This document shows, in pieces, positions 1 through 9,243 of a DNA stretch of 44,371 nucleotides. Under the pieces are notes generated by a model that had not been told where the DNA came from, made no database searches, and saw only the letters and a list, made by a program, of their open reading frames with translations. Origin of the DNA: an uncultured Gammaproteobacteria bacterium (GTDB lineage: Bacteria > Pseudomonadota > Gammaproteobacteria > PS1 > Pseudothioglobaceae); NCBI GenBank assembly GCA_937896195.1, contig CALBNC010000064.1:1-44371 (forward strand), read 5' to 3'. The translations under genes were made by a program, and so were the position numbers. How positions within the stretch are numbered: the first letter of the stretch is position 1; each line of letters starts with the position of its first letter.

Positions 1-54
1 AGAGAAGGTGGTCGTACTGTAGGTGCGGGTGTTGTTTCTAAGGTTACGGATTAA
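1..54 (+). CDS. tuf: Elongation factor Tu, C-terminal end (partial)
   Basis: The first 17 codons of the window read in frame 1 to a TAA stop and give REGGRTVGAGVVSKVTD. This is the universally conserved end of EF-Tu domain 3, the GTPase that delivers aminoacyl-tRNA to the ribosome. Only the tail is present; the rest lies upstream of the window. A tuf gene directly before rpsJ is the usual str-S10 arrangement (rpsL-rpsG-fusA-tuf-rpsJ). The match is short but distinctive. Confidence 0.93.
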   Translation, partial: REGGRTVGAGVVSKVTD

Positions 55-68
55 TTAGTTAAGTAAAG

Positions 69-100
69 ACCAAAGATTTATTGTATAATCTCTGGTTTTT
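69..100 (+). terminator. Hairpin plus T-run after tuf; possible terminator or attenuator, overlaps a TATAAT box
   Basis: Bases 69-78 pair with 87-96 (ten positions, one A/C mismatch) and are followed by a T-run at 97-100, as in an intrinsic terminator. The loop and right arm contain TATAAT at 84-89, which could also serve as the -10 box for rpsJ; no good -35 is visible (TTAAGT at 59-64 is 19 bp away). The site therefore either ends tuf transcription, starts S10-operon transcription, or both. The hairpin is clear and its role is inferred. Confidence 0.5.
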
Positions 101-142
101 CGTTTGTAAATAAAGACACTACAAATAGATAGGACAAAACAC

Positions 143-454
143 ATGAGCAACCAAAATATTAGAATTAAATTAAAAGCATTTGATCATCGTTTAATCGACA
201 AATCAGCGCTTGAAATTGTAGAGACTGCTAAGCGCACTGGTGCTAGTGTAAGAGGACCGATTCCTCTTCCATCTAAGAAAGAGCGATTTACTGTATTGAC
301 TTCTCCGCACGTTAACAAAAAAGCGAGAGATCAGTATGAGTTAAGAACTTACATTAGATTAATGGACGTTATTAGCCCAACAGATAAGACAGTAGACGCT
401 TTAATGAAGTTAGATTTAGCTGCTGGTGTTGATGTAGCAATCAAGCTTAACTAG
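143..454 (+). CDS. rpsJ: 30S ribosomal protein S10
   Basis: This 103-residue protein has the usual S10 length and begins with the typical [10 protein letters not shown] strand, with the conserved [15 protein letters not shown] loop near residues 38-52. S10 binds the 3' domain of 16S rRNA in the head of the small subunit and, with NusB, takes part in antitermination. The ATG has AGGA eight bases upstream. It is the first gene of the S10 cluster, 88 bp after tuf, so any promoter or attenuator for the operon should lie in that gap. Confidence 0.98.
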   Translation: MSNQNIRIKLKAFDHRLIDKSALEIVETAKRTGASVRGPIPLPSKKERFTVLTSPHVNKKARDQYELRTYIRLMDVISPTDKTVDALMKLDLAAGVDVAIKLN

Positions 455-483
455 ACAGATATAAATAAATTAGGAATAAGATC

Positions 484-1209
484 ATGGCAATTGGTTTAGT
501 AGGACAAAAATTAGGTATGACACGCTTAGTAAACGACGATGGCTCAGTCACGCCGGTTAGTGTTATAAAAATTGAACCTAATCGTGTTGTTCAAACAAGA
601 ACACTTGAAGTTGACGGCTATAGCGCTGTTCAAGTTACAACAGGTGCAAAAGTGAACAAGAGAGGCGAAGCTAAAGTACGTAGAGTACCTGCTGCAATCA
701 AAGGTCATTATGCGAAAGCATCTCAGGATATTGGTTTAGGATTATGGGAATTTAGAGCGGAAGCAGAAGAAATTGCAGATGCAACGAGTTTTGATATTTC
801 TTTTTTTGGAACTGGACATTATATTGATGTAACAGGCCAATCTAAGGGTAAAGGTTTTCAAGGTGGTGTAAAGCGCCATAATTTCACCATGCAAGATGCT
901 ACTCACGGTAACTCAGTCTCTCACCGAGCGATTGGTTCTACTGGACAGTGTCAGGAGCCTGGTCGTGTGTTTAAAGGAAAGAAGATGGCTGGCCATATGG
1001 GTGCTGAGCAAGTAACACAAGAGTGTTTAGAAATTGTGAAAGTTGATAGTGATAAGAATGTAATCTTAGTTAAGGGTTCAATACCTGGCTCAACTAACGG
1101 CATTGTTAAAGTTTCGTTATCACCTAAGAAAGACAAAATTAACGTTGTAGTTACTAAAAATATTCAAGATAATGCAGCTTCTGAAGCTGTTGAATCTTCA
1201 GAGGCGTAA
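484..1209 (+). CDS. rplC: 50S ribosomal protein L3
   Basis: L3 is one of the early assembly proteins of the large subunit and reaches towards the peptidyl-transferase centre. The protein starts [14 protein letters not shown] and contains the hallmark stretch around residues 155-175 ([20 protein letters not shown]), which holds the glutamine methylated by PrmB in other gammaproteobacteria. At 241 residues it is about 30 longer than the E. coli protein; the extra length includes an acidic, low-complexity C-terminal tail after residue about 220. The start has AGGAA eight bases upstream and lies 29 bp after rpsJ. Confidence 0.97.
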   Translation: MAIGLVGQKLGMTRLVNDDGSVTPVSVIKIEPNRVVQTRTLEVDGYSAVQVTTGAKVNKRGEAKVRRVPAAIKGHYAKASQDIGLGLWEFRAEAEEIADATSFDISFFGTGHYIDVTGQSKGKGFQGGVKRHNFTMQDATHGNSVSHRAIGSTGQCQEPGRVFKGKKMAGHMGAEQVTQECLEIVKVDSDKNVILVKGSIPGSTNGIVKVSLSPKKDKINVVVTKNIQDNAASEAVESSEA

Positions 1210-1219
1210 GGTTTTTAAG

Positions 1220-1834
1220 ATGAAATTAAAAGTATTAAACATAAGCACAAACAAGTCAACTACCGCTGAAGTAGATGATACTATTTTTGCAAGAGATTAC
1301 AACCAGTCATTGGTTCATCAAATCACTACAGCATATATGGCTGGCGGTCGTCAGGGCTCTAAAGCTCAAAAGAACCGTGCTGCAGTAAGCGGTGGCGGTA
1401 AAAAACCATGGAACCAAAAAGGTACTGGTCGTGCTCGTGCAGGTACATCACGTGGCCCAATTTGGCGTTCAGGTGGTGTTACATTTGCTGCACAACCCCG
1501 TAGTTATGCTCAAAAAGTTAACAAAAAAATGTACAAAGGTGCAATGTCAGTAATTTTTTCTGAACTAGCCCGTACTGAGCGTTTAAAGGTTGTTTCTGAA
1601 TTTGATATTAAAGATGCTAAGACTAAAAATGTAACAGCACTTCTCAAATCATTAAATATTAAAGATGCATTATTAATGACAGATGAGCTAGATGAGAATT
1701 TATATTTATCTTCGCGTAACTTATACCATGTTGGTGTTTGTGATACACAAAGTATTGATCCAGTTAGTTTAATTGGTTATCAAAATGTTGTTGTTACAGA
1801 AGCTGCATTGAAAAGAATTGAGGCAATGTTATGA
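1220..1834 (+). CDS. rplD: 50S ribosomal protein L4
   Basis: L4 binds 23S rRNA domain I and helps form the exit tunnel. In E. coli it also represses the S10 operon. The long tunnel loop is visible at about residues 45-95 with [13 protein letters not shown] and [14 protein letters not shown] chose the ATG at 1220, giving 204 residues: it has AAGG at 1208-1211 overlapping the rplC stop and begins with the expected MKLKVLN. The open frame extends upstream into rplC but that part does not resemble L4. The 3' end overlaps rplW by four bases (ATGA), suggesting translational coupling. Confidence 0.96.
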   Translation: MKLKVLNISTNKSTTAEVDDTIFARDYNQSLVHQITTAYMAGGRQGSKAQKNRAAVSGGGKKPWNQKGTGRARAGTSRGPIWRSGGVTFAAQPRSYAQKVNKKMYKGAMSVIFSELARTERLKVVSEFDIKDAKTKNVTALLKSLNIKDALLMTDELDENLYLSSRNLYHVGVCDTQSIDPVSLIGYQNVVVTEAALKRIEAML

Positions 1835-2121
1835 ATCAAGAAAAAATATTAAAAACTATATTGTCACCGCTTGTTTCTGAAAAGACAGCAATGTTGTCAG
1901 CTAGCAATCAGTACGCTTTTAAAGTTCGTGTTGATAGTAACAAGAAAGAAATCAAAACAGCCGTCGAATTATTGTTCGGTGTAACAGTTGAAAATGTTAC
2001 AACTTCAGTTGTTAAAGGTAAACAGAAAGTATTTAAAGGCAGGATTGGTCGTCGTGTCAATTGGAAGAAGGCAATGGTAAAAGTGTCTGAAGGCCAAATG
2101 ATTGACGTTAGTGCATCTTAA
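1831..2121 (+). CDS. rplW: 50S ribosomal protein L23
   Basis: L23 sits at the tunnel exit and is the docking site for trigger factor and SRP. Trigger factor itself is encoded at 24493 in this window. The 96-residue protein shows the family pattern: [10 protein letters not shown] near residues 11-20, YAFKV near 28-32 and [10 protein letters not shown] near the end. It overlaps rplD by ATGA. Confidence 0.96.
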   Translation: MNQEKILKTILSPLVSEKTAMLSASNQYAFKVRVDSNKKEIKTAVELLFGVTVENVTTSVVKGKQKVFKGRIGRRVNWKKAMVKVSEGQMIDVSAS

Positions 2122-2130
2122 GAGAATATT

Positions 2131-2961
2131 ATGGCAGAAGTAATTAGAAGAAAACCTACCTCACCTGGTAGAAGATTTGTAGTTAGTATTGTAGATAAAG
2201 ATCTACATAAAGGCGAACCTTATGCGCCGTTAACTGAAAGCAAAAATAGAAATAGTGGTCGTAATAACGCTGGCCGTATTACAACACGTCATAAAGGTGG
2301 TGGCCATAAGCGTCGTTACCGTATTATTGACTTTAAACGTAATAAAGATGATATTACAGCGCGTGTAGAGCGTTTGGAATATGATCCAAATCGCAGTGCA
2401 AACATCGCATTAGTTTTGTATGCAGATGGTGAGCGTCGTTATATTATCGCTCCTAAAGGCTTAAAAACAGGTGATTCAGTTTTATCTGGTGCTACTGTTG
2501 CGATCCAAACTGGTAATGTCATGTCTTTGGCTAACATCCCTTTAGGTAGTGTTGTTCATTGTATTGAATTACAACCTAAGAAAGGCGCGCAAATTGCTCG
2601 TAGTGCAGGTACTTCAGCTCAATTAATCGCTAAAGAAGGCAACTATGTAACACTAAGATTGCGCTCAGGTGAAGTTAGAAAAGTATTAGCTGAATGTCGT
2701 GCAACGATTGGTGAAGTTTCTAAGAAAGAACACAGTTTAAGAAAATTAGGTAAAGCGGGTGCAACTCGCTGGAGAGGTGTTAGACCAACCGTTCGTGGTG
2801 TAGTAATGAACCCAGTTGATCACCCACACGGTGGTGGTGAAGGTAAAACAAGTGGTGGTCGTCATCCAGTTTCTCCTTGGGGCACACCAACTAAAGGTTA
2901 TAAGACACGTAGCAATAAACGTACTGATAAGTTTATCGTACGTCGCAGGAATAAGGGTTAA
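2131..2961 (+). CDS. rplB: 50S ribosomal protein L2
   Basis: L2 is a core large-subunit protein needed for subunit association and peptidyl-transferase function. Its 276 residues are close to the standard length. The C-terminal segment has the invariant [12 protein letters not shown] near residues 223-234, including the histidine near the catalytic centre, followed by [10 protein letters not shown]. The start lies 9 bp after rplW. Confidence 0.98.
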   Translation: MAEVIRRKPTSPGRRFVVSIVDKDLHKGEPYAPLTESKNRNSGRNNAGRITTRHKGGGHKRRYRIIDFKRNKDDITARVERLEYDPNRSANIALVLYADGERRYIIAPKGLKTGDSVLSGATVAIQTGNVMSLANIPLGSVVHCIELQPKKGAQIARSAGTSAQLIAKEGNYVTLRLRSGEVRKVLAECRATIGEVSKKEHSLRKLGKAGATRWRGVRPTVRGVVMNPVDHPHGGGEGKTSGGRHPVSPWGTPTKGYKTRSNKRTDKFIVRRRNKG

Positions 2962-2963
2962 TC

Positions 2964-3230
2964 ATGGCTAGATCATTAAGAAAAGGACCGTTTGTAGACG
3001 AGCATTTAATTAAGAAAGTATTAACAGCTCAAGAAAACAATGACAGAAAACCAATTAAAACTTGGTCACGACGCTCAGTAATCGTACCTGAGATGATTGG
3101 TTTAACAATTGCAGTTCATAACGGCAGAGCTCATGTTCCTGTATCAGTTACAGAAGAAATGATTGGTCATAAGTTGGGTGAATTTTCTCTAACTAGGACT
3201 TTTAATGGTCACTCTGGCGACCGTTCGTAA
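2964..3230 (+). CDS. rpsS: 30S ribosomal protein S19
   Basis: This 88-residue protein begins [15 protein letters not shown] and contains KTWSRRS and HNGRAHVPV, all diagnostic for S19. S19 forms part of the small-subunit head with S13 and contacts the A-site finger of the large subunit. It starts two bases after rplB, so the ribosome probably re-initiates directly. Confidence 0.98.
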   Translation: MARSLRKGPFVDEHLIKKVLTAQENNDRKPIKTWSRRSVIVPEMIGLTIAVHNGRAHVPVSVTEEMIGHKLGEFSLTRTFNGHSGDRS

Positions 3231-3244
3231 TATAGGTGAATGAA

Positions 3245-3580
3245 ATGAAAGAAGTTAAAGCAATCCATAAATACGCAAAAGGCTCATCTTTTAAAGTGAG
3301 ATTGGTAGCGGATCAAATCCGTAACAAGCCAGTAGAAGAGGCATTGAATATTTTGTCGTTTAGTAATAAGGGAGCGGCTAAATTAGTAAAGAAAGTGCTA
3401 AATTCAGCAATTTCTAATGCTGAGCATAATGATGGTCTTGATATTGATGAGTTGAAAGTGAGCAGCATCTTTATTGACGAAGGTTCAACAATGAAAAGAA
3501 TCCGCCCTAGGGCAAAAGGTAGAGCGAATCGTATTTTAAAAAGAACAAGCCACATTACAGTTGGCGTAAGCGCAGGTTAA
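3245..3580 (+). CDS. rplV: 50S ribosomal protein L22
   Basis: L22 lines the exit tunnel with L4. The protein has the family features [10 protein letters not shown] near residues 18-27, [14 protein letters not shown] text near 60 and the terminal loop region with [13 protein letters not shown] prefer the ATG at 3245 (111 residues; E. coli 110) because AGGTG ends six bases upstream. An in-frame GTG at 3236 would add three residues but overlaps that ribosome binding site. Confidence 0.95.
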   Translation: MKEVKAIHKYAKGSSFKVRLVADQIRNKPVEEALNILSFSNKGAAKLVKKVLNSAISNAEHNDGLDIDELKVSSIFIDEGSTMKRIRPRAKGRANRILKRTSHITVGVSAG

Positions 3581-3582
3581 TT

Positions 3583-4275
3583 ATGGGTCAAAAAGTAAAT
3601 CCAAAAGGTATTAGATTAGGTATCGTTAAAGATTGGGATTCAAAATGGTATGCCAATTCTCAAGATTACCCTAAATTCTTATTGTCTGATATTGCAGTTA
3701 GAGATTTCTTATTCGAGAAATTGAGTACAGCTTCTGTGAGTCGTGTGCAAATTGAGCGTTTAGCTAATAACGCTAAAGTTACTATTCATACAGCTCGACC
3801 AGGTATTGTTATTGGTAAGAAGGGTGCAGATATTGAGCAGTTGAAAGCAACTGTTGCAAAAATGATGGGTATCCCTGTACATATTAATATTGAAGAAATT
3901 AAAAAACCAGAGCTTGACGCTCGTCTAGTTGCTGAGAATATCGCTCAGCAACTTGAAAAGCGAGTTATGTACCGTCGTGCTGTTAAACGTGTTTTAGGAA
4001 ATGCAACACGTTTAGGTGCACAAGGTATCAAGATAATGGTAAGTGGTCGTTTAAACGGTGCTGAAATTGCACGTTCTGAATGGTACCGTGAAGGTCGTGT
4101 TCCATTGCACACTTTCAGAGCGGATGTTGATTACTCTTCATACGGCGCTAACACGCAGTATGGTGTGATCGGTATTAAAGTTTGGATCTTTAAAGGTGAA
4201 ATTCTTGACCATAAAAAAGGTACATTAGATGAGGTTGCTCGTCGTGGTGCTACAAATCAAATCGGTAAGAAGTAA
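3583..4275 (+). CDS. rpsC: 30S ribosomal protein S3
   Basis: S3 is located at the mRNA entry channel and contributes to mRNA helicase activity. The 230-residue protein starts [14 protein letters not shown]. It carries a type II KH domain with the GxxG-type loop IGKKGADI near residues 76-83, and the C-terminal [23 protein letters not shown] signature. It starts two bases after rplV. Confidence 0.98.
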   Translation: MGQKVNPKGIRLGIVKDWDSKWYANSQDYPKFLLSDIAVRDFLFEKLSTASVSRVQIERLANNAKVTIHTARPGIVIGKKGADIEQLKATVAKMMGIPVHINIEEIKKPELDARLVAENIAQQLEKRVMYRRAVKRVLGNATRLGAQGIKIMVSGRLNGAEIARSEWYREGRVPLHTFRADVDYSSYGANTQYGVIGIKVWIFKGEILDHKKGTLDEVARRGATNQIGKK

Positions 4276-4288
4276 TAAGGACTGAGAA

Positions 4289-4699
4289 ATGTTACAACCT
4301 AAACGTACAAAATTTAGAAAAATGATGAAAGGCCGTAACCGCGGTCTTGCAGCTGGCCATAAGGTTAGTTTTGGTGAAATCGGCCTTCAAGCTACTGGTA
4401 GATGTCGTATGACTGCTAGACAAATTGAAGCAGCACGTCGTGCAATGACTCGTCATGTTAAGCGTACTGGTAAAATTTGGATTAGAGTTTTCCCAGATAA
4501 GCCAATCACTAAAAAACCATTAGAAGTAAGAATGGGTAAAGGTAAAGGTAGTGTTGAATATTGGGTTGCGCAAATTAAACCTGGTCAAATGTTATTTGAA
4601 ATGCAAGGTGTTGATGAAACAGTTGCAATAGAAGCATTTGCATTGGCTGCTGCTAAATTACCAGTTAAAACAACGGTTATTAAAAGGACGGCAATGTAA
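4289..4699 (+). CDS. rplP: 50S ribosomal protein L16
   Basis: L16 helps position the acceptor arms of A- and P-site tRNA. Its 136 residues match the family length. It contains [10 protein letters not shown] near the N-terminus and [14 protein letters not shown] with VRMGKGKG around residues 68-90, the region that includes the arginine hydroxylated in E. coli. AAGGA lies upstream and the stop overlaps the rpmC start as TAATG. Confidence 0.98.
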   Translation: MLQPKRTKFRKMMKGRNRGLAAGHKVSFGEIGLQATGRCRMTARQIEAARRAMTRHVKRTGKIWIRVFPDKPITKKPLEVRMGKGKGSVEYWVAQIKPGQMLFEMQGVDETVAIEAFALAAAKLPVKTTVIKRTAM

Positions 4700-4887
4700 T
4701 GGATATTAAAGTATTAAGAGATCAAGATATCTCAACACTAAACGAAACGTTAATGACGCTTTTAAAAGAACATTTTGAATTGCGTATGAAGCACAGTAGT
4801 TCGCAATTAGATGATGCAACTAAATTAGGCAAAACTAAAAGATCTATTGCACAAGTTAAAACTATTATTAAAGAGAAACAAACATGA
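4699..4887 (+). CDS. rpmC: 50S ribosomal protein L29
   Basis: This small helical protein of 62 residues has the L29 pattern: two helices, with [11 protein letters not shown] in the middle and [12 protein letters not shown] at the end. L29 sits beside L23 at the tunnel exit. It overlaps rplP by one base and rpsQ by four bases (ATGA), so the three genes are likely translationally coupled. Confidence 0.95.
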   Translation: MDIKVLRDQDISTLNETLMTLLKEHFELRMKHSSSQLDDATKLGKTKRSIAQVKTIIKEKQT

Positions 4888-5150
4888 GTGATAACAAAGT
4901 AGAGCGCGTACTAACAGGTACGGTTGTAAGTGCTGGTCGTGATAAGACTATTGCTGTTCTAATCGAACGCAAGGTTAGACACCCGATTTACAAAAAATAC
5001 ATCAAGCGTAGTACTAAAGTTCACGCTCATGATGAAAAGAATGAATGTTCAATGGGAGACACAGTTAGGGTAGTGGAATCAAAGCCATTTTCTAAAACTA
5101 AGTGTTGGGCATTACTTGAAGTGGTTGAGAAATCAGTTTCAGTTGATTAA
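4884..5150 (+). CDS. rpsQ: 30S ribosomal protein S17
   Basis: S17 is a primary 16S rRNA binding protein with an OB fold. The 88-residue protein contains [22 protein letters not shown] and the late [11 protein letters not shown] segment typical of the family. It is the last gene of the S10 part of the cluster; the next gene follows after 26 bp. Confidence 0.97.
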   Translation: MSDNKVERVLTGTVVSAGRDKTIAVLIERKVRHPIYKKYIKRSTKVHAHDEKNECSMGDTVRVVESKPFSKTKCWALLEVVEKSVSVD

Positions 5151-5176
5151 TATCAAAATTTAAAGAGAGTTTAGAC

Positions 5177-5545
5177 ATGATTCAAATGCAAACAAAACTT
5201 AGTATCGCCGATAATAGTGGTGGTGTTAAAGCTATGTGTATTAAAGTATTAGGCGGTTCTAAGCGTCGTTATGCTAATATTGGTGATGTCATCAAGGTTA
5301 GTATTAAAGAAGCTTCACCTCGTGGTAAAGTTAAGAAAGGTGACGTATATGATGCGGTTGTTGTTAGAACTGCGCAAGGTGTGCGACGTTCAGATGGATC
5401 TCGTATTCGTTTTGATAATAACGCTTGTGTTCTTCTAAATACAAAATTAGAACCAGTTGGCACGCGTATCTTTGGCCCTGTGACTCGTGAATTGCGTAGT
5501 GCAAAGTTTATGAAGATCGTTTCATTAGCTCCAGAGGTTCTATAA
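5177..5545 (+). CDS. rplN: 50S ribosomal protein L14
   Basis: The 122-residue length is standard. The protein contains [38 protein letters not shown] and [12 protein letters not shown], which are near-invariant in L14. L14 lies at the subunit interface and is the binding target of the silencing factor RsfS. In E. coli it opens the spc operon; here only 26 bp separate it from rpsQ and no promoter stands out. The stop overlaps rplX by one base. Confidence 0.98.
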   Translation: MIQMQTKLSIADNSGGVKAMCIKVLGGSKRRYANIGDVIKVSIKEASPRGKVKKGDVYDAVVVRTAQGVRRSDGSRIRFDNNACVLLNTKLEPVGTRIFGPVTRELRSAKFMKIVSLAPEVL

Positions 5546-5856
5546 TGCAAAAAATTAAAGTAAAAGATGAAGTGATCATTATTGCTGGAAAGGATAAAGG
5601 TTCTACTGGTACGATTACTAAAGTTATCGCTAATAAAGTAATTGTTGAAGGTAAGAATATTGCCAAGAAGCATGTAAAAGCTAACCCTACTGCAGGTGTT
5701 ACTGGTGGCATTATTGATACTGAAATGCCTTTAGCTATTTCAAATGTAGCTATTTTAAATGCAGAAACAAATAAAGCTGACAGAGTTGGTATACGTACTG
5801 ATAAAGATGGCAAAAAGGAAAGATTTTTTAAATCAAACGGCAAAGCAATCGTTTGA
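5545..5856 (+). CDS. rplX: 50S ribosomal protein L24
   Basis: L24 is one of the two assembly initiators of the large subunit. The 103-residue protein has an N-terminal KOW motif (VIIIAGKDKGSTGTI, residues about 10-24) and KKHVKANPTAGVTGGIIDTEMPL in the middle, as in other L24 proteins. It starts on the last base of the rplN stop codon. Confidence 0.96.
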   Translation: MQKIKVKDEVIIIAGKDKGSTGTITKVIANKVIVEGKNIAKKHVKANPTAGVTGGIIDTEMPLAISNVAILNAETNKADRVGIRTDKDGKKERFFKSNGKAIV

Positions 5857-5876
5857 GCAAGTTAAGGAAATAAACC

Positions 5877-6416
5877 GTGTCTAGATTACAAGAAGAATAT
5901 ACAAATGTTATTAAGCCTGCTTTACAAAAAGAGCTAGGTCTTACCAACCCAATGGCAGTGCCAAAAATTGAAAAGATTACTATTAATATGGGTCTTGGAA
6001 GTGCACTGGGTGATAAGAAATTTTTGCAAAGTGCATTAGAAGAAATGGGTCTTATCTCAGGTCAGAAGGCATTAATGTGTAATGCGCGCAAATCAGTCGC
6101 AAGTTTTAAGATTAGAGAAGGTAATGCAATTGGTTGTAAAGTAACTTTGCGTAAAGAAAAGATGTATGAATTTCTTGATCGCTTAGTTAGTATTGCAATT
6201 CCTCGTATCCGCGATTTTCGTGGTTTAAAGCCTACATCTTTTGATGGACGTGGTAACTACAATATGGGTATCACGGAACAAATTACCTTTGCTGAAATTG
6301 ATTTTGAAAAAGTAACGCAAGCTCGTGGCATGGATATTGCAATCACGACAACTGCTGCTTCTGATGATGACGCTAAGAAACTATTAGCAATGTTTAAATT
6401 CCCATTTAAAGGATAA
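5877..6416 (+). CDS. rplE: 50S ribosomal protein L5
   Basis: L5 binds 5S rRNA and contacts P-site tRNA in the central protuberance. The 179-residue protein matches the standard length and contains [25 protein letters not shown] and the C-terminal [18 protein letters not shown]. The start is GTG at 5877, with AAGGAA upstream; no in-frame ATG near it would keep the conserved N-terminus. Confidence 0.97.
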   Translation: MSRLQEEYTNVIKPALQKELGLTNPMAVPKIEKITINMGLGSALGDKKFLQSALEEMGLISGQKALMCNARKSVASFKIREGNAIGCKVTLRKEKMYEFLDRLVSIAIPRIRDFRGLKPTSFDGRGNYNMGITEQITFAEIDFEKVTQARGMDIAITTTAASDDDAKKLLAMFKFPFKG

Positions 6417-6421
6417 GGAAA

Positions 6422-6727
6422 ATGGCTAAAAAGTCTATGATAAATAGAGAAATCAAACGTTTAAAGATTGCTGAAAAGTTTAAATCTAAACGTCTTGAGT
6501 TAAAGAAAATTATTAAGAGTGTGCACTCTTCAGATGAAGAGCGCTTCCAGGCAACGATTAAGTTGCAAGGTCTTCCACGTGATGCATCACCAACTCGTCA
6601 ACGTAGTCGTTGTGGTTTGACTGGTCGTCCACATGGTTTTTACCGTAAGTTTGGTTTGGCAAGAACTAAGCTTAGAGAACGCACTATGAATGGTGAAGTT
6701 CCTGGTTTATCTAAAGCAAGCTGGTAA
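6422..6727 (+). CDS. rpsN: 30S ribosomal protein S14 (zinc-free form)
   Basis: The 101-residue length and the C-terminal [20 protein letters not shown] signature identify S14 of the long form, which lacks the paired CxxC zinc motifs of the short form; only one cysteine is present near residue 64. S14 completes the small-subunit head. It begins five bases after rplE. Confidence 0.97.
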   Translation: MAKKSMINREIKRLKIAEKFKSKRLELKKIIKSVHSSDEERFQATIKLQGLPRDASPTRQRSRCGLTGRPHGFYRKFGLARTKLRERTMNGEVPGLSKASW

Positions 6728-6738
6728 GGAGAAATAAT

Positions 6739-7134
6739 ATGAGTATGTCTGATCCTATCGCTGATATGTTAACGCGCATTCGCAACGCTCAAATGGTTGC
6801 AAAGAAAGAAGTTAATATTCCAGCATCAAATTTAAAATCTGCTATTGCTAGCGTAATGCAGCAAGAAGGTTATATTGAATCATTTTCTGTTGAAGGTGAA
6901 AAAGCCGCTAAAACATTAACTATTAAGCTTAAATATTTTGAAACTAAGCCAGTTATTGATACGTTACAACGTATCTCTAAGCCTAGTTTAAGAGTTTATG
7001 CTGCTGGTACTGAAATGCCAAGTGTAATGAATGGCCTAGGTATTGTTATCGTTTCCACCCCTAAGGGTGTAATGACCGGACAATCTGCAACCGCCCAAAA
7101 TGTTGGTGGTGAATTATTGTGCAGTGTTTACTAA
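6739..7134 (+). CDS. rpsH: 30S ribosomal protein S8
   Basis: S8 binds helix 21 of 16S rRNA and in E. coli is the translational repressor of the spc operon. The 131-residue protein starts with [14 protein letters not shown] and ends with [12 protein letters not shown] and GGELLCSVY, all characteristic. A GGAG box lies just upstream of the ATG. Autoregulation through an rplE-proximal mRNA site is known in E. coli but was not verified here. Confidence 0.98.
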   Translation: MSMSDPIADMLTRIRNAQMVAKKEVNIPASNLKSAIASVMQQEGYIESFSVEGEKAAKTLTIKLKYFETKPVIDTLQRISKPSLRVYAAGTEMPSVMNGLGIVIVSTPKGVMTGQSATAQNVGGELLCSVY

Positions 7135-7149
7135 TATTGGAGATATCAA

Positions 7150-7695
7150 ATGTCTAGAGTAGCAAAAGCGGTAATTACAATTGAAAAAGGCATTGAAGTA
7201 TCTATGTCTGGTTCAACAGTTACTGCAAAAGGAAAATTAGGTCAATTATCAATGGATGTTAACTCAGCTGTTGTGGTTGCATTTAATGATGACCAGATTA
7301 GTTTCACAATTGCAAAAGTTGAGAAAAATGCTGAAAAATTAGCATGGGCTCAGGCAGGTACTGCAAGAGCAAACACAGCAAACTTGATTCAAGGTGTTTC
7401 AGTTGGTTGGGAAAAGAAACTATCACTTATTGGTGTTGGTTACCGTGCGAAAGCAATGGGTAAATCATTAGATTTAACGCTCGGTTTTTCTCATCCAGTT
7501 ATTTATGCACTGCCTGAAGGGATTACTGTTGAAACGCCATCTCAAACTGAGATTGTCGTTAAAGGTATGGATAAGCAAAAAGTAGGCCAAGTGGCTGCAG
7601 AAATCAGAGCTTTCCGTCCACCTGAGCCATATAAAGGTAAAGGCGTACGTTACACTGACGAACATGTTCTTCGTAAAGAAGCTAAAAAGAAATAA
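7150..7695 (+). CDS. rplF: 50S ribosomal protein L6
   Basis: L6 has two related domains and sits near the base of the L7/L12 stalk. The 181-residue protein shows [23 protein letters not shown] at about residues 96-118 and the family signature [13 protein letters not shown] near residue 157. It is slightly longer than the E. coli protein (177). Confidence 0.97.
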   Translation: MSRVAKAVITIEKGIEVSMSGSTVTAKGKLGQLSMDVNSAVVVAFNDDQISFTIAKVEKNAEKLAWAQAGTARANTANLIQGVSVGWEKKLSLIGVGYRAKAMGKSLDLTLGFSHPVIYALPEGITVETPSQTEIVVKGMDKQKVGQVAAEIRAFRPPEPYKGKGVRYTDEHVLRKEAKKK

Positions 7696-7712
7696 TTGAT
7701 AAGGTATTCAAA

Positions 7713-8060
7713 ATGAAACTTTCTAAAAAACAAGCTCGTTTAAGAAGAGCAACTAAGTTTAGAGCTCAGCATGCAAGTAGAAGCACTGCGCGTCTATGTG
7801 TTTTCAAAACTTCTGTTCATATATATGCACAGATCATCAGTAGCTGTGGTACGAAGACGCTTGCGTCTGCCTCTACACTTGCTTCCAAGTTAAAAAATGG
7901 CGGTAATGTTGATGCGGCAACACAAATTGGTACTGCAATTGCTGAGGCAGCTAAAAAAGCTAAAGTAACTAAAGTGGCGTTTGATCGTTCAGGATTTAAA
8001 TATCATGGCCGTGTTAAGGCGTTAGCAGATGCAGCAAGAGACGGCGGATTAGAATTCTAA
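7713..8060 (+). CDS. rplR: 50S ribosomal protein L18
   Basis: L18 binds 5S rRNA together with L5. The 115-residue protein has a basic N-terminus ([13 protein letters not shown]), [16 protein letters not shown], and the closing [20 protein letters not shown] motif. The gap to rpsE is 40 bp, the widest within the spc segment before rpmJ. Confidence 0.97.
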   Translation: MKLSKKQARLRRATKFRAQHASRSTARLCVFKTSVHIYAQIISSCGTKTLASASTLASKLKNGGNVDAATQIGTAIAEAAKKAKVTKVAFDRSGFKYHGRVKALADAARDGGLEF

Positions 8061-8100
8061 TCAACGGTTCCAACTAAGACAAAATTAAAAGGCGACAAGA

Positions 8101-8619
8101 ATGGCTGAATATAAGAAAAATAATAATAACGACGACAACGAATTCATTGAAAAATTAGTTAATATTCGTCGCGTTGTAAAAGTAGTTAAAGGCGGACGTA
8201 TCTTTGGTTTCTCAGCACTAGTTGTAGTTGGTGATGGTAAGGGTAAAGTTGGATACGGAACGGGTAAATCTCGTGAAGTACCTGCAGCCATTCAAAAAGC
8301 AATGGATAAAGCTAAAAAAGCAATGAAAGCTGTTCCTTTAGTTAACGGTACGCTTCATTACCCAATTACTTCTCATGTTGGTGCTGCTAAAGTTTACATG
8401 CAGCCTGCATCTGAAGGTACTGGTGTTATTGCTGGTGGTCCAATGCGTAGTGTTTTAGAAGCAGTTGGTGTTCATAATATCTTAGCTAAATGTAATGGTA
8501 CTCGTAATCCAATTAGTGTTGTTCGTGCTACGGTTGAAGGTTTAACTTCAATGTCTTCACCTGCAATGGTTGCTGCTAAGCGTGGTAAAACTGTTGAACA
8601 AATTAATGGAGAAGCGTAA
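8101..8619 (+). CDS. rpsE: 30S ribosomal protein S5
   Basis: S5 is involved in decoding fidelity and in unwinding mRNA at the entry site. The 172-residue protein contains [20 protein letters not shown] near residues 22-41, [14 protein letters not shown] and the C-terminal [13 protein letters not shown] region. An asparagine and aspartate run (residues about 5-13) precedes the conserved domain. The stop overlaps rpmD by one base. Confidence 0.98.
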   Translation: MAEYKKNNNNDDNEFIEKLVNIRRVVKVVKGGRIFGFSALVVVGDGKGKVGYGTGKSREVPAAIQKAMDKAKKAMKAVPLVNGTLHYPITSHVGAAKVYMQPASEGTGVIAGGPMRSVLEAVGVHNILAKCNGTRNPISVVRATVEGLTSMSSPAMVAAKRGKTVEQINGEA

Positions 8620-8801
8620 TGGCCAGTAAAACTGTCACTGTAACATTATTAAAGAGTTTTTATGGTCGTTTGCCATCTCACCGTGCTACGGTAACTGGCT
8701 TAGGCTTAAAAAGAATTAACCACACAGTAACCCTTCAAGACACGCCAGAAGTTAGAGGCATGATCAATAAGGTTGCTTACTTATTAAGAGTAGAGGATTA
8801 A
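8619..8801 (+). CDS. rpmD: 50S ribosomal protein L30
   Basis: This 60-residue protein has the L30 pattern: [18 protein letters not shown], then [11 protein letters not shown] and a terminal [12 protein letters not shown]. It starts on the last base of the rpsE stop codon and is followed four bases later by rplO. Confidence 0.96.
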   Translation: MASKTVTVTLLKSFYGRLPSHRATVTGLGLKRINHTVTLQDTPEVRGMINKVAYLLRVED

Positions 8802-8805
8802 GAAA

Positions 8806-9240
8806 ATGTTTTTAAATACATTAGCACCTAGCGAAGGTGAAAAGAAAGATAGAAAACGTGTAGGACGTGGAATCGGTTGTGGCTGGGGTAAAACTTGTGG
8901 CCGTGGTCATAAAGGTCAAAAGTCTCGTTCTGGTGGTTTTAGTAAAGTAGGTTTTGAAGGTGGTCAGATGCCTTTACAACGTCGTCTTCCTAAGGTTGGT
9001 TTCTCATCAAGAGTTTCTATTATTACTTCACAAGTTACTTTATCTGAAATCGACAAGTTAGAAGAGTCAGATATTACGGTTGATGTATTAAAATTACACA
9101 ACTTAGTAACTAAGAATATTAAAAGAGTTAAAGTAATGTTATCAGGCGAAATTAATCGCGCAGTAACATTGACTGGTATCAAAGCAACAAAAGGCGCAAA
9201 AGCGGCTATTGAAGCTGCTAAAGGTTCAGTGAACGAGTAA
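8806..9240 (+). CDS. rplO: 50S ribosomal protein L15
   Basis: L15 is a late-assembly large-subunit protein. Its 144 residues begin [11 protein letters not shown] and contain the glycine- and basic-rich stretch [28 protein letters not shown] near residues 17-44, plus [15 protein letters not shown]. It lies directly before secY, as in most bacteria. Confidence 0.97.
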   Translation: MFLNTLAPSEGEKKDRKRVGRGIGCGWGKTCGRGHKGQKSRSGGFSKVGFEGGQMPLQRRLPKVGFSSRVSIITSQVTLSEIDKLEESDITVDVLKLHNLVTKNIKRVKVMLSGEINRAVTLTGIKATKGAKAAIEAAKGSVNE

Positions 9241-9243
9241 ATT

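Noticed and set aside
1172..1219. Upstream extension of rplD into rplC
   Set aside because: The added residues are the rplC tail in another frame; L4 starts MKLKVLN at 1220.
5269..5843. Two overlapping minus-strand open frames of 134 and 111 codons across rplN and rplX
   Set aside because: They are antisense to strongly conserved ribosomal protein genes, have no ribosome binding site and no recognisable protein features.
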